Below are positions 17,343-27,172 of a stretch of DNA of 64,000 nucleotides, piece by piece. The notes under the pieces were generated by a model. That model searched no databases. It was given only the letters and a program-made list of their open reading frames with translations, and was not told where the DNA came from. Source of the stretch: Saprospiraceae bacterium (GTDB lineage Bacteria; Bacteroidota; Bacteroidia; Chitinophagales; Saprospiraceae); NCBI GenBank assembly GCA_016787345.1, contig JAEUUU010000020.1, positions 1-64,000 on the forward strand, written 5' to 3'. How positions within the stretch are numbered: the first letter of the stretch is position 1; every line of letters starts with the position of its first letter. The position numbers were made by a program, and so were the translations under genes.

Positions 17343-20300
17343 CTACTGGCGAAGCGCCAGCAAGGCCCCGTCGCTGTCGAGCATTTGCAGGTAAAACTGT
17401 TTGAATGCCAGAAAGTCGGCGTGGTTGATAAAGCGCTGTTTGAACGTCACTTCGCGGTGAATTCGCAGGCCACCCGGTATTTTTTCAAAACGCAGCGAGT
17501 AGTCGCCAAAGGGACTGGAGAACTGTTTGTCTTTGGGCATTTCCGCGAGTTGCCAGCCGGCAGGCAGCACAAAATCGACCGTTTCCCGGACGGGGGAAAG
17601 TTCAAACAGAACGTCCGCGTCGAGGTCGTTGTAGCGTTTTGCCGCAAACATCGACTTCTGGGTTGGCGTACTCAACGGCAGGGGCAGGGGCATGATCCAG
17701 AGGTTCGAGACCTTGTCGAGCTGGTTGTAAGCCGTGAGGCGGAAGCGCATATCGAGCGGGGCATTCAGGCTGTCGAGGTTATCAAATTCAAAATTTTCGA
17801 TGTCGAGGTGCGAGAGCACGCCGCCGCCGAAGTATTCGGAGAGCGATTTTTTGCGGTCTTCATTGGTGGCGCGCAGGTATTCCTCCCGCCAGTTGCCCGC
17901 GGCGGTGCCGTGGCGGCGGCTTCGGGCGTCGAGCGTGAGGTTGCCATCGGCATCGAGGCGGGCCGTGGCGCTCAGTTCCACGCGGGTAACGGCGGGGTCG
18001 AGCGCATGGTTGGGCAAACGGCGCAATTGGGTTTCACCCTCGCGGATTACCAGCGCCCAGGCATCGGCGTCGCTGCCGGGCAGGATGCCGGTTGGGAAAT
18101 AGTCGGTCGTCAGGTCGGCAAAATGCAATTGCCCGTCTTTGGTCTGGTAGGCAACGATCGCATGGTTGAACACGTAGAGGGTCGGGCGGGGCTCCCGACT
18201 GCTGAACGTGTGCGTACTCACCAGGGTGTACCATGCCGGAATGCCGTTTTCCCGCAAAAGGGTAATCATCAGGGTGGCTACGTCTTTGCAATCGCCCACT
18301 TTGGCGGAAAGTGTGGCGCCGGGCTTTTTGGGTACGTAGTTGGTATTGAGGAAGGGGACGTAGGAATAATTGATGTCGCGGGTGATAAAGGTGTGCAGCG
18401 TTTCCACGATCTGCGCTTCGCTCATACCGGGCTGGATGAGGGCGCGCCCTTGCGCCAGCACCTCGTAGTTCGGCTCGGTGCGCTGGTAGGTTTTGCGTTC
18501 GTACCATTGCACCACCCTGCTCCAGTCGGATACCGATCCGAGCATCATCCAGGCCGCGGCATCGATATTGTCGGGGGTGGCTTCTTCGTCTTCGAGTTTG
18601 GCGATGTCGTTCCAGGTCCATTGCAGCAGTTTGAGCGCGCCGGTATCGCGGGAGGTATAATTGCAATCGAGGCGGTTGCAGGCGGTGTAAAGTTCCAGGT
18701 CTTCGGGAATCAACAGATCGAGCGTGGCTTTGGCGACCGGCGAGGGCCAGGACAAGATGTTGAAATCCAGGAATTCGCCCGGTATCTCGTCGGGCATATC
18801 GTGTTTGCCGGTCCCTTCGACGAGAATGATGTCGCCCGGTTGCAGGTTTTTGAATACCGCCACGCCCCAGCCCAGGTCGGGAGAATTGACCGATCCGTCT
18901 TTTTTCAGCACTTTTACACTGGTGACGGTGCCGATCAGGCGGAGGTCGGCTTCGGTCCAGCGTTTGGCGCCGGCGTCGTTGCGGATGTGGATGACGGCTT
19001 TGCGCACCGCTTCGAGTTGTTTGGTTTCCGGGCGGTAGGTGACTTGTTGGGCGTAAAGGGCGATCACCGCTTCTTCATCGGGGTAACGGGTTTCCCAGGA
19101 GCGGTCTTTGGCCACTTCGGCGAGGTTAATCGAGTTGAAGTAGCCGGTAAACTGCTTGGTGTTGTCGAGTTTTTCAATCTTACCTTCCAGATCGTAGCCG
19201 CTCCCGCCCAGTTTTTCGGCGCGCCGGTACCAGCGGAGCGCTTCGGCGTCGTTCTTTTTTTCAATGTAAATATCGCCGATGGTTTCGCAGATCGATGCGT
19301 CGTAAGGCTCCTGAATCAATTGCTCCTGCAGGGAAGCCAGGGCTTCTTCGGTGCGTTCTTTTTCAAAAAGGAACACGGCTTTTTGGTATGCCAATGCCGT
19401 GCGCCAGGGCATAATCGCGATGGCTTCATCGTAATAGCGGAGCACGTCGGCGGTTTTTTCCTTGCGCTTGGCATAACTGATCAGCAGGTATTGATCCCTG
19501 AGCGTAAAGGTCTTTTTCAAGCGTTTTTGAGCCTTTTGGTACTCTTTTTCCAGCTCTTTATCCGTTTTGGGTTTGTACGACTCGGGTTTGTAGGAATCGT
19601 CTTCGAGGTATTCGGCCAGCGAGTCTTTCCATTCCGGCGTGTTGTGTTTGTCGAGGAATGTGCGGACGTAGGTTTTGACCTGGTCGTTGCGGCCTTTTTC
19701 TTTCAAAAAATTGAGGTAACGGAATAGGATGGCGCGATTGGTCGGCGAAAAACTCAGGATATGCTCCAGGGCCGCGAGGTATTCCGTTTCCTCCTGCTCC
19801 TGATTGATTTTGAGCAGCCGGATGTAATGTTCGGCGAAAGTGGGGGCATTGACCGTATCCATAGCGCTCAGCAGGGCTTCGGCGCGTTCGCTTTTGTCGT
19901 TGGCGTCGTAGAATTTGGCCAAAAGAAACCGTGCGGCATCCGATTCGGGGTGCTGGTCGTAATAGCGGGAAAAATATTCCTCACCTTCCTCCATGGCCTC
20001 ACTTTTGACAAATGCCTTGGCCAGCAGGTATTGTTTCCACAGCGATTCCGGGGCAGCCTCCGCCTGCCGGCGGAAAAAAGCCAGGTATTCCCGTTCGCGG
20101 AAATCGGCTTTCCAGGGCGACGCCGCCGGTGTGTAGGACGCCTCGAAACTCGAAACCACGTCGGCAAACAACTGCCCGGTGCCCGGGTCGGTCAGCCGAA
20201 GTACAAAGCCGGTTCCGTCGAGTCGGTCTGCGATCTGGTTGCCGTAATCCTCCTCATCGTCCCGGCTTCCTTCATTATAGCGGTCGTTAAAATCCAGTTG

Positions 20301-21167
20301 CACCCTGGAATCCCCTTCTTCTTCGGGGAATTCGGCAATTTTGACCAGTATGCGGTGCGTGCCGGCCGTCAGATCGAGGCTTACCACCTCTTCGTCCCAC
20401 AAGCCGGAAGCCGCCCGGCGGGGGCGCTCGAGCAGCAACTGGTCGTCGATCCAGATCTTGATGGGTTCGTTACGCGTAATGCGGAGTTCGGCTTTTCGGG
20501 CCGTAGGCACCGTGATAAAGGTATTGGCATAATAGGTGCCCAGGCCGTCGCTATCGGGCAAATAGTAAAATTTGATTTGGGAGCCCGGGCGGCGGTTTTC
20601 GACTTTGAGCCAGCTGAATTCCGTGCCTTGCTCATTGATGAATTGATCCGTCAGGGCAAACGGGCGCGTTTCTATCGCTGTTTTTTCCACAAAACCGCTG
20701 CCGCTCACATTCGTGAAGGGTCCTGTGATCGACCAGCGCCAGTCGGGCACCAGCCGCTGATTGAGTTCTTTACTTTCCGCAAACTTGCGGTACTGAAACA
20801 GGGTATCGGCTTTTTGCGCCATAAAAGGGAGGCGCAGGCTCTCGGGCAAGGTTTGTTTCAGCGCCGTCTCGTAGTCGCCGGTGTACATGTGTCCGAACAA
20901 CCAGACGTAATGCGGCGCCCAGGATTTGGTCATCAGTCGGTTGGCATAGCGCTCGTAATTGTCGTGATCCTGAACGGTTTCTGCCAAAAAAAGCAAACCC
21001 GCCAGGGTTTGTTCGTCCTGCGGGTTCTGTCGCAATTCGGCTTCCAGTTGCTGGCGGGCGCCGACAAAGTCGTTGCTGGTTATTGCGTTCCAGCCCCCCG
21101 ACTGGGCGCGAAGGGAAATAGTAAAAACAAGTAAAAAAAACGGCAAAAGGGGTTGAAACTTGCGCAT
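17343..21167 (-). CDS. TPR / DUF3857 / transglutaminase-like secreted protein
   Basis: 1274 residues from the ATG at 21167, which opens a good signal peptide (MRKFQPLLPFFLLVFTISLR, cut after AQ). The frame is open to 21449, but that part would overlap the divergent gene and looks non-coding. Residues about 30-560 carry TPR-like helical repeats around a beta-rich insert (about 170-330, with LDLTAGTHRILVKIAE). A further TPR stretch (about 560-730) precedes a DUF3857 domain. A transglutaminase-like domain then has Cys960 in KVGDCKDVATL, His in FNHAIV and Asp in FADLTTDY, a complete Cys-His-Asp triad. A C-terminal beta domain ends without a T9SS tail. Periplasmic; substrate unknown. An unusually large fusion for the DUF3857 group. 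Confidence 0.88.
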   Translation of the reverse strand: MRKFQPLLPFFLLVFTISLRAQSGGWNAITSNDFVGARQQLEAELRQNPQDEQTLAGLLFLAETVQDHDNYERYANRLMTKSWAPHYVWLFGHMYTGDYETALKQTLPESLRLPFMAQKADTLFQYRKFAESKELNQRLVPDWRWSITGPFTNVSGSGFVEKTAIETRPFALTDQFINEQGTEFSWLKVENRRPGSQIKFYYLPDSDGLGTYYANTFITVPTARKAELRITRNEPIKIWIDDQLLLERPRRAASGLWDEEVVSLDLTAGTHRILVKIAEFPEEEGDSRVQLDFNDRYNEGSRDDEEDYGNQIADRLDGTGFVLRLTDPGTGQLFADVVSSFEASYTPAASPWKADFREREYLAFFRRQAEAAPESLWKQYLLAKAFVKSEAMEEGEEYFSRYYDQHPESDAARFLLAKFYDANDKSERAEALLSAMDTVNAPTFAEHYIRLLKINQEQEETEYLAALEHILSFSPTNRAILFRYLNFLKEKGRNDQVKTYVRTFLDKHNTPEWKDSLAEYLEDDSYKPESYKPKTDKELEKEYQKAQKRLKKTFTLRDQYLLISYAKRKEKTADVLRYYDEAIAIMPWRTALAYQKAVFLFEKERTEEALASLQEQLIQEPYDASICETIGDIYIEKKNDAEALRWYRRAEKLGGSGYDLEGKIEKLDNTKQFTGYFNSINLAEVAKDRSWETRYPDEEAVIALYAQQVTYRPETKQLEAVRKAVIHIRNDAGAKRWTEADLRLIGTVTSVKVLKKDGSVNSPDLGWGVAVFKNLQPGDIILVEGTGKHDMPDEIPGEFLDFNILSWPSPVAKATLDLLIPEDLELYTACNRLDCNYTSRDTGALKLLQWTWNDIAKLEDEEATPDNIDAAAWMMLGSVSDWSRVVQWYERKTYQRTEPNYEVLAQGRALIQPGMSEAQIVETLHTFITRDINYSYVPFLNTNYVPKKPGATLSAKVGDCKDVATLMITLLRENGIPAWYTLVSTHTFSSREPRPTLYVFNHAIVAYQTKDGQLHFADLTTDYFPTGILPGSDADAWALVIREGETQLRRLPNHALDPAVTRVELSATARLDADGNLTLDARSRRHGTAAGNWREEYLRATNEDRKKSLSEYFGGGVLSHLDIENFEFDNLDSLNAPLDMRFRLTAYNQLDKVSNLWIMPLPLPLSTPTQKSMFAAKRYNDLDADVLFELSPVRETVDFVLPAGWQLAEMPKDKQFSSPFGDYSLRFEKIPGGLRIHREVTFKQRFINHADFLAFKQFYLQMLDSDGALLALRQ

Positions 21168-21366
21168 GGCGACTGGAATTGTAAACATGGTAAAATGATT
21201 CGGATGTCTGAATGAACACCTGGACAGACAAAAAGTGCGAGAAAAACGCAGGGAAGTGTTAAAAATTGCCGGCCGATGTTTTCCGGAAACAACTGAAAAT
21301 CCGTTGCGACGCACCTGCGTTACCTTGTGGAAGCACAATTTTTCACAAAAAAACCAGCAAAACGAA

Positions 21367-21660
21367 ATGAACAAGGAAGCGACTATTCTAACCCTGCATC
21401 CCCAGGGCAAAAAAGGCGTCAATATCTTGTTGCGCCGGTACGAACTCACCGCAAAAGCCTTGCTCGATACCCTGAATCAATACGGCCCGCTCTCCCCGAT
21501 GGACCTGTACGAAAAAGCCGCCGAGCAGCTCGCTTCGCTGCTCGACGGCAAACCCCTTTGGTACGCCGTCACCGTCAAACTCGACCTGGAAGCCAGGGGA
21601 ATTTTAAAAACGGTACGGGAGAAAGGGAGGGCAAAAATTCACGCCGTTACTCAGGAATGA
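21367..21660 (+). CDS. 97-residue protein, DUF6958-like
   Basis: 97 residues from the ATG at 21367 (MNKEATILTLHPQGKKGVNI). The frame extends to 21235, but homologues as I recall start at this Met. LHPxGKxGVNI, a helix YELTAKALLDTLNQYGPLS, then WYAVTVKLDLEARGIL fit the small family I know as DUF6958, which looks like a winged helix-type fold. A DNA-binding role is only a guess. It is divergent from the transglutaminase protein and convergent with the T9SS gene, whose end lies 13 bp away. Confidence 0.75.
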   Translation: MNKEATILTLHPQGKKGVNILLRRYELTAKALLDTLNQYGPLSPMDLYEKAAEQLASLLDGKPLWYAVTVKLDLEARGILKTVREKGRAKIHAVTQE

Positions 21661-21673
21661 ATCCGCAAATTCG

Positions 21674-24055
21674 TTAGTCCTGTTTCACCAGTCGGCCCGC
21701 TGCCAGAGGCGTACCCGCTGCCGCATCGAGGCGGAAGAAATACAGGCCCGACTGCAAATCGCGTACATCCAGTTCGAACTGATTGTGTTCGAAATCCATC
21801 CGGCGCACCAGCGCGCCGCGTGTGTCGTAGAGGTACAGTACTCCGGCGCCGGGGCGGCTCGATTTCAGCAGGAAAGTAGCCGACGTAGCTGTGGGGTTGG
21901 GGAATACCTCCAGTTCGAGGTTGGGCTGGAAAACGACGTTGGAAACATCGAGGAATTGGTTGCCCAAGGTGTGCCGTGTGGTATTCGTGATGACCGGAAG
22001 GTTGAAATCGAAGAAAATGGCGGCATCGTTGCGGATCACCGTGCCGTCGGTCAAGCCCGCTTTGGGGCGAATGGTAAATCGTACAAATCCGTGTGAGGCG
22101 GCTTCGTTCACGTTGCTGTCGGGCAGCATGATATTGGCAAAAGAGAAGCGCAAGACGCCTTGTCCCACCAACTGGTAAGTGTACGGGTGGCTGCTGCTGC
22201 CCGTCCGCAGGGTACTCAGGTCGAGGTACTGGTCGAGGGTATCGAGGATAACGATGTTGAATGCCGTGTCGGTACCCGTATTCTGGAAGCGAATCAGGTA
22301 ATCAATCTCCTGCTCCTTCGGAATGTAATGATCGGCGCCGATGCCAAGCGGGAAGCCCTGCTTGTCGTTCGGGTCGAAAGAGCCGATGTTGGCGATACAG
22401 TCTTCGTCTTCAAAAACGCCGGCGTTGTTTGTGGGGAACAAGGGTATGATGCCCAAACTGACCGTGCCCTGGTTATTCACGCCACAAGCTTCGACCATGG
22501 CGCTGACCATTTGATTAAAGGGGTGGGCAGTCGCCTGGGGCACTTCGAGGCGCCAGGTAGAGCCGTTGGCGGGTACGGTGATCGTTTCGCTTTCATTCTG
22601 GTTCAGCTGAATCGGGCCGCCGACCATCTGGATCATAATATCCTCGATGACAATGTATTCGACAGGCTCGGTCATGTCCTCGCCGGTATTGGTCACCGTA
22701 AAAACGACCTCGTCGCCCTGGCATTCGCCGCTCACCACCAGGTTGGCGCCATTCCAGGCCGGGTCGTTCAGCGCACAAAGCGTATCGGGATACACGTGCG
22801 CGACCGAACAATGCGTCTGGCCCAGTTCCGCATCGCAACTTACGATCAGGCTCACATCGATCCTGTCGCATTGGCCTCTCTCCACGTCACCTACGTTGAA
22901 CGTGTAGGTATTGCCGACGACCGACGACCAGGGAATAGAAGCGGATTGGATATCGAGAAACGAATCAAACGTCACCTCGATACTCGCGTCTTCGGCTGTG
23001 GCTGTACCCTGGTTGCAGTAGTAGATGGCATACGTGCTCGGAAAACAGCGGCGCAGGAAACCCGTCGACAAATCGACCGTCATACGCGGGCAATCCCGGG
23101 CAGGCTGGGCGGCAAAATTCAACGTATCCAGTCCGCCGGTCCCCGGCGCCACGAGCCCGAACACCGTATCGGTACAGACCGACCAGAGTTCATTGGGCGC
23201 AGTCAGGTACACATCGTAGGTACCCGGCGGCACAAACAGGTAGAATTGACCGCCGTCGAAAGTCGTGGCGCCGTAGGTACCGTTCGTCCCCTGGGCTACC
23301 ACACGCCAGTTGGTCAGCGGGTCTTCGTCGGGGTCGGCGACACAGTTGTTGTTGTCGTCGATGCGAACGAAGCCAGTGGCGGCAATGGTGAGGTTGGATA
23401 AAGGCCCCCCCGGTCCACCTTCAGTAATGGCAGAACCGTTCACGTCGCCGATCTTGACCCCGATAAAATCGACGTCTTCGATATTGGCAGTCAGCACCCC
23501 TGTCACAGCAAATTCGGGAAAAGGAGGCGTGAACGGATCGGCCGGGTTGGGAAACACGTAATCGGCCCGCACGAAGCGCCAGGAGGTGTTTTGCGGAAAT
23601 TCGTTGTAGATGCCCAGGATGAGTTTGCGCGCTTCCAGAGAGTCCGTGTCGTTCACGAAGCCGGATTGATCTATGTCAGCAGCAATGATTTTGTAAGGCG
23701 AATTGAGTTGTTCGAGGCCGTGGTAGTGTTTGGACATCAGCACGAGGTCGTAGGTGGTGACTCCGTTGAGCGGATTGTCGTCTTTGACCGGCGTGATGCG
23801 GTAGTTGAACCCGATCGGCAATTCAATGGAATACTCGCCATTGTTGTCCATCGTAAAAAAAGACGGGCCGCCCGGCGGCGTATCAGGCCCGACAACATCG
23901 ATCTGAATCGTGTACTCGTCGATGCCGAAGCCTTGTTCGGTGTAAATACGGCCCGACACCGTGGCGTTTTGCGCGCCGAGATAAGCCGGCAGGATGCAGG
24001 CCAGCAGCAGGAGCGCGGCCAAAAGTTGTTTTCTCAAAGAATAGACTTCCTTCAT
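21674..24055 (-). CDS. T9SS type A protein with DUF7619 domain
   Basis: 793 residues from the ATG at 24055 (MKEVYSLRKQLLAALLLLAC, signal peptide cut near YLGAQ). An upstream ATG at 24100 would put 15 residues before the signal peptide. The order is: a carboxypeptidase-like beta domain (NATVSGRIYTEQGF, about 30-110); a dockerin-like region (IIAADIDQSGFVNDTDSLEARKL begins with the Ca-binding DIDQSG); Ig/SdrD-like beta domains; a DUF7619 domain (IDYLIRFQNTGTDTAFNIVI, then IRNDAAIFFDFNLPVITN); and a type A sorting domain (VFPNPTATSATF ... AAGRLVKQD). Secreted and probably anchored to the surface; no enzymatic part seen. Confidence 0.9.
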   Translation of the reverse strand: MKEVYSLRKQLLAALLLLACILPAYLGAQNATVSGRIYTEQGFGIDEYTIQIDVVGPDTPPGGPSFFTMDNNGEYSIELPIGFNYRITPVKDDNPLNGVTTYDLVLMSKHYHGLEQLNSPYKIIAADIDQSGFVNDTDSLEARKLILGIYNEFPQNTSWRFVRADYVFPNPADPFTPPFPEFAVTGVLTANIEDVDFIGVKIGDVNGSAITEGGPGGPLSNLTIAATGFVRIDDNNNCVADPDEDPLTNWRVVAQGTNGTYGATTFDGGQFYLFVPPGTYDVYLTAPNELWSVCTDTVFGLVAPGTGGLDTLNFAAQPARDCPRMTVDLSTGFLRRCFPSTYAIYYCNQGTATAEDASIEVTFDSFLDIQSASIPWSSVVGNTYTFNVGDVERGQCDRIDVSLIVSCDAELGQTHCSVAHVYPDTLCALNDPAWNGANLVVSGECQGDEVVFTVTNTGEDMTEPVEYIVIEDIMIQMVGGPIQLNQNESETITVPANGSTWRLEVPQATAHPFNQMVSAMVEACGVNNQGTVSLGIIPLFPTNNAGVFEDEDCIANIGSFDPNDKQGFPLGIGADHYIPKEQEIDYLIRFQNTGTDTAFNIVILDTLDQYLDLSTLRTGSSSHPYTYQLVGQGVLRFSFANIMLPDSNVNEAASHGFVRFTIRPKAGLTDGTVIRNDAAIFFDFNLPVITNTTRHTLGNQFLDVSNVVFQPNLELEVFPNPTATSATFLLKSSRPGAGVLYLYDTRGALVRRMDFEHNQFELDVRDLQSGLYFFRLDAAAGTPLAAGRLVKQD

Positions 24056-24241
24056 GTTCACAGGATTTAGTCGTAAAGAAACATTCGATTCACGATACAA
24101 AAGTCAGTCGAGCCGTGTGACCGGGCAAAAACAAAATTGAAAGTTTGTAACAAAAATTTTAGCCCGAATATTTATTCAACTATTTGATTTTATGAGTTTT
24201 AATTAAAAACATTTGTCTACGATAAATTCAAAGAATACTTC

Positions 24242-25639
24242 GTGGAAAACTCCCGACTTTTTCGTTTGCTGCGCACTTTTAATTCCGGCGAGCTGCGACA
24301 TTTTAAAAAATTCCTGCGCACGCCTTTTTTCAACCAGCGCAGCGAGGTGCCCGCCTTGTTTGATCTGCTTGAAAAATCGCTGAAAACCGGCCGGCCGGCG
24401 CCTGCCAAAAACGAAGCCTGGCGGCGCTTATTCGGCGCCGGCGATTACGACGACCACCGCGTCCGGCTGGCCATGAGCCAGTTGTACAAGCTTGCCACCC
24501 AGTTTCTCGCCGTGCAGGATTTCCTTGCCGACGCGCCGGCTTTTCAGCGCCGTGCCGCCCGGGCTTTCCAAACCCGACGCCTGCCCGATCTGGCACAGAC
24601 AGCCCTCTCGGAAGCCGCGGCCGCGCAAGAGAAACTCCCCCTGCGCAACCCCGATTTTTTTGAAGAACAATACCGCATCACGCTCGATCAGAACCGTTTT
24701 GCCGTAGCCGAACAAAACACGGAAGCCATTGATTTTCAGCAATTATCCCGACAGCTCGATCAAACTTTCCTGATCCAGAAACTTTGGCAAGCCTGTTACA
24801 TGCTCTCCCACCAGGCAGTTGCCAATACACGCTACGATTTCGGTTTGCTCGACGCCACCCTCGAATTTGCCGCGCGTTCGGGCGCACTCGATACGCCGGC
24901 GGCAGCGCTGTACTTCCACTGCTACCACGCGCTCACCCATCCGGAAGAGCACCGTCATTTTCAGCAATTCAAAACCCTGCTGTTTCACCACGACCGGCTG
25001 TTTTCCGTCGAAGAGCGCCGCGATCTGTTTATCCTGGCCATCAATTTTTGTATTCGCCAGTACAATGCCGGCAGCCACGACTACCTGCGCGAGCAGTTCG
25101 ACTTTTACCGGACGGGGCTCGAACGCCAGTATTTTTTGTCCGACGGCGTGTTGTCGCGTTACACCTATCTCAATGCCGCCACGAGCGGTATGGCTTTGCA
25201 GGAGCTGGACTGGACGGAGCATTTTATTCAATCTTATCGCGACTATCTGGCCGAAGCGCACCGCGAAAGCCTGTTCAGTTTCAACCTGGCCCGGCTCGAA
25301 TATCAGCGTCGCGCACACGGCGCCGCCCTGCAATTGTTGCAAAAAACCGATTACAAAGACCTGCCGCTCAACCTTGCCGCCAAAACCCTGCAACTGAAAA
25401 TCTACTACGAACTCGGCGAATACGACTTGCTGGAGTCGCATCTCAAAGCATTCGGGGCATTTATCCGGCGCAAAAAAATGCTGGGTTACCACCGCACCAA
25501 TTACCTGAACACGGTGCTTTTTGCGCAAAAAATGCTCGAACTCAACCGCTACGACAAAAATGCCGTGGCTGCCCTTCGCAGGGAAGTGGAAGAAACCGCC
25601 GCCGTGGCGGAAAAGGAGTGGCTGCTCGGGATGTTATAA
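24242..25639 (+). CDS. 465-residue helical protein of unknown function
   Basis: Starts with GTG at 24242; no ATG precedes the conserved-looking N-terminus VENSRLFRLLRTFNSGELRHF. It is almost wholly alpha-helical, rich in Leu, Arg, Phe and Tyr, and has no signal peptide or membrane helix, so it is cytosolic. The central part (about 120-420) resembles TPR-like superhelical repeats. I recall similar proteins of this size in Saprospiraceae without an assigned function. It is alone on its strand, divergent from the DUF7619 gene across a 186-bp AT-rich gap, and its stop overlaps the end of the next gene by 6 bp. Confidence 0.8.
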   Translation: MENSRLFRLLRTFNSGELRHFKKFLRTPFFNQRSEVPALFDLLEKSLKTGRPAPAKNEAWRRLFGAGDYDDHRVRLAMSQLYKLATQFLAVQDFLADAPAFQRRAARAFQTRRLPDLAQTALSEAAAAQEKLPLRNPDFFEEQYRITLDQNRFAVAEQNTEAIDFQQLSRQLDQTFLIQKLWQACYMLSHQAVANTRYDFGLLDATLEFAARSGALDTPAAALYFHCYHALTHPEEHRHFQQFKTLLFHHDRLFSVEERRDLFILAINFCIRQYNAGSHDYLREQFDFYRTGLERQYFLSDGVLSRYTYLNAATSGMALQELDWTEHFIQSYRDYLAEAHRESLFSFNLARLEYQRRAHGAALQLLQKTDYKDLPLNLAAKTLQLKIYYELGEYDLLESHLKAFGAFIRRKKMLGYHRTNYLNTVLFAQKMLELNRYDKNAVAALRREVEETAAVAEKEWLLGML

Positions 25640-26065
25640 CCCTACCTGATTGGCCACTTGCGCGCGTTGCGGCAGCAGGGCCAGAAAATTGAGCAGACCC
25701 ACCATGGTCGCTACGTACAACACGCGATCGCCGCAGATAAAATGATAAGCAACCAGCCCGATCAGCACCGCCGCTTCTGACAAGGCCGCGCGCAGGAGAA
25801 AAGCGACGAAATAATCATTCATCCGATCGCTCAATGTTCCCAAAGAAACCAGTCCGGCGATTTTTTTCCTAAAAACGACGTGCCCGGCGATCATGAGCAT
25901 CGCCATAAGACCAATGAAGATATTGGGTGACCCCGCCGGTTCGCTCAGCGGCGAAATGACCAGGCGCAAGGTAGCCGCCGCGATGAATTGACCGGCCAAC
26001 AGGGCAAAATAGATCACTTGAAGGCGTCGAAACCAGTTTTGAAAAAGTTCTTCTTGTGTATTCAT
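25634..26065 (-). CDS. small four-helix membrane protein
   Basis: 143 residues with four hydrophobic segments at about 17-38, 46-66, 85-105 and 112-133. The N-terminus MNTQEELFQNWFRR is amphipathic. No family recognised; it could be a small accessory membrane protein. Its end overlaps the stop of the upstream plus-strand gene. It starts 27 bp after the stop of the PhoD-like gene on the same strand, so the two may be cotranscribed. Confidence 0.7.
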   Translation of the reverse strand: MNTQEELFQNWFRRLQVIYFALLAGQFIAAATLRLVISPLSEPAGSPNIFIGLMAMLMIAGHVVFRKKIAGLVSLGTLSDRMNDYFVAFLLRAALSEAAVLIGLVAYHFICGDRVLYVATMVGLLNFLALLPQRAQVANQVGL

Positions 26066-26092
26066 GGTTGTAAATAATAGATGTGCAAAGAC

Positions 26093-27145
26093 TCATTTCC
26101 CAAAAGAAATCTCGCTCAAACGCACCTGATGTTCCACGCGCTGATTGCCGCGGATATCAAAAATCTCCATCGTAATCAAAGGATCGGTCTGAGTCCAGTC
26201 GATCGAAATCTGGCCGAAATGGTTGTCCATCACCGGGCCTTCGATGCGGTTGTCGTTGGGCGTTGCAAAATACCAGGTGGAGGTGATTCCGCTGGCCGTG
26301 ACGTCGTAAATCGGGTACAGTCCCGGCTCGTGCAGCACCGAAATTTCACCGTAATGCACGTCGCCGGTGATAAAAAGCACGCCGTTGGCCCGCGTTTTTT
26401 TGATCAGATCGAGCATGCGTTGCCGCTCGTGCGGAAAGTTGGCCCAGGCTTCGTAGCCGTTGTACGAGATGCCGAACTGCGTCCCGGAACCGATGATGCG
26501 CAGGTCGGCCGGTTTTTGCAGTTCGGTTTCCAGCCAGCGCCACTGCGCTTCACCGAGCAGGGTGGAATCGGGTGTTTCGTGCGGATAATAGTCGAGCGGG
26601 TAAAAAAAGCGTCCTTCACGGTGCAACTCGCCGCGGTAAGTGCGCAGGTCGTCGCGAAACGTACGGTTGTCGAGCAAAATCACCTGGACGCGCCGGCCGC
26701 CGCTTTCAAACAGATACGAGGTGTAAATGCCCTCGTGCTTGCGCCGCGGCGAATCGGCAGGCTCGCCCCAGAATTCGAGAAAAATCTCCTTGGAGGCCTG
26801 TTTGTACGGATAATGCCGCCCGGCGTCGTTCCAGCCGTAATCGTGATCGTCCCAGGTAGCAAGCATACGGCACGACTGGCGGAGGCGCTGGAATTCGGGT
26901 TTGGCGCCCAGGCGTTCGTACTTCTCGCGCAGCACCCGCATGTCGCGCGTATCGCCGTAAATATTGTCGCCCAGCCACACAAACAGGTCGGGGCGATGCA
27001 TACGCGCAGTATCGAGGATGGGTTGAGGCTTATCCTCATGCCCGCAGGAACCGAAGGCAATACGCGAAACAAGGGGCGCCGGCGTTTGCGCCGGGAGACC
27101 CAGGGCGCAGCCGGCGAAAAACAGGAACAGGATATATTTTGACAT
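26093..27145 (-). CDS. PhoD-like phosphodiesterase/alkaline phosphatase
   Basis: Secreted metallophosphoesterase of the PhoD type, probably releasing phosphate or cleaving phosphodiesters in the periplasm. 350 residues; signal peptide 1-20 (cut after GLPAQ). Metal-ligand motifs are intact: FGSCGHED (31-38), WLGDNIYGD (58-65, Asp60), TWDDHDYGWND (98-107) and ITGDVHYGE further on. It lacks the long N-terminal beta domain of B. subtilis PhoD, as is usual in Bacteroidota short versions. The neighbours do not indicate a phosphate regulon. Confidence 0.9.
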   Translation of the reverse strand: MSKYILFLFFAGCALGLPAQTPAPLVSRIAFGSCGHEDKPQPILDTARMHRPDLFVWLGDNIYGDTRDMRVLREKYERLGAKPEFQRLRQSCRMLATWDDHDYGWNDAGRHYPYKQASKEIFLEFWGEPADSPRRKHEGIYTSYLFESGGRRVQVILLDNRTFRDDLRTYRGELHREGRFFYPLDYYPHETPDSTLLGEAQWRWLETELQKPADLRIIGSGTQFGISYNGYEAWANFPHERQRMLDLIKKTRANGVLFITGDVHYGEISVLHEPGLYPIYDVTASGITSTWYFATPNDNRIEGPVMDNHFGQISIDWTQTDPLITMEIFDIRGNQRVEHQVRLSEISFGK

Positions 27146-27172
27146 GGTGAATCCGATGTTTACTGGCTTGAA

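Noticed and set aside
17385-19727. 780-residue open frame on the plus strand
   Set aside because: It is antisense to the transglutaminase protein, lacks any known motif, and its composition (Val/Gly/Arg/Phe-rich) is typical of a shadow frame in GC-rich coding DNA.
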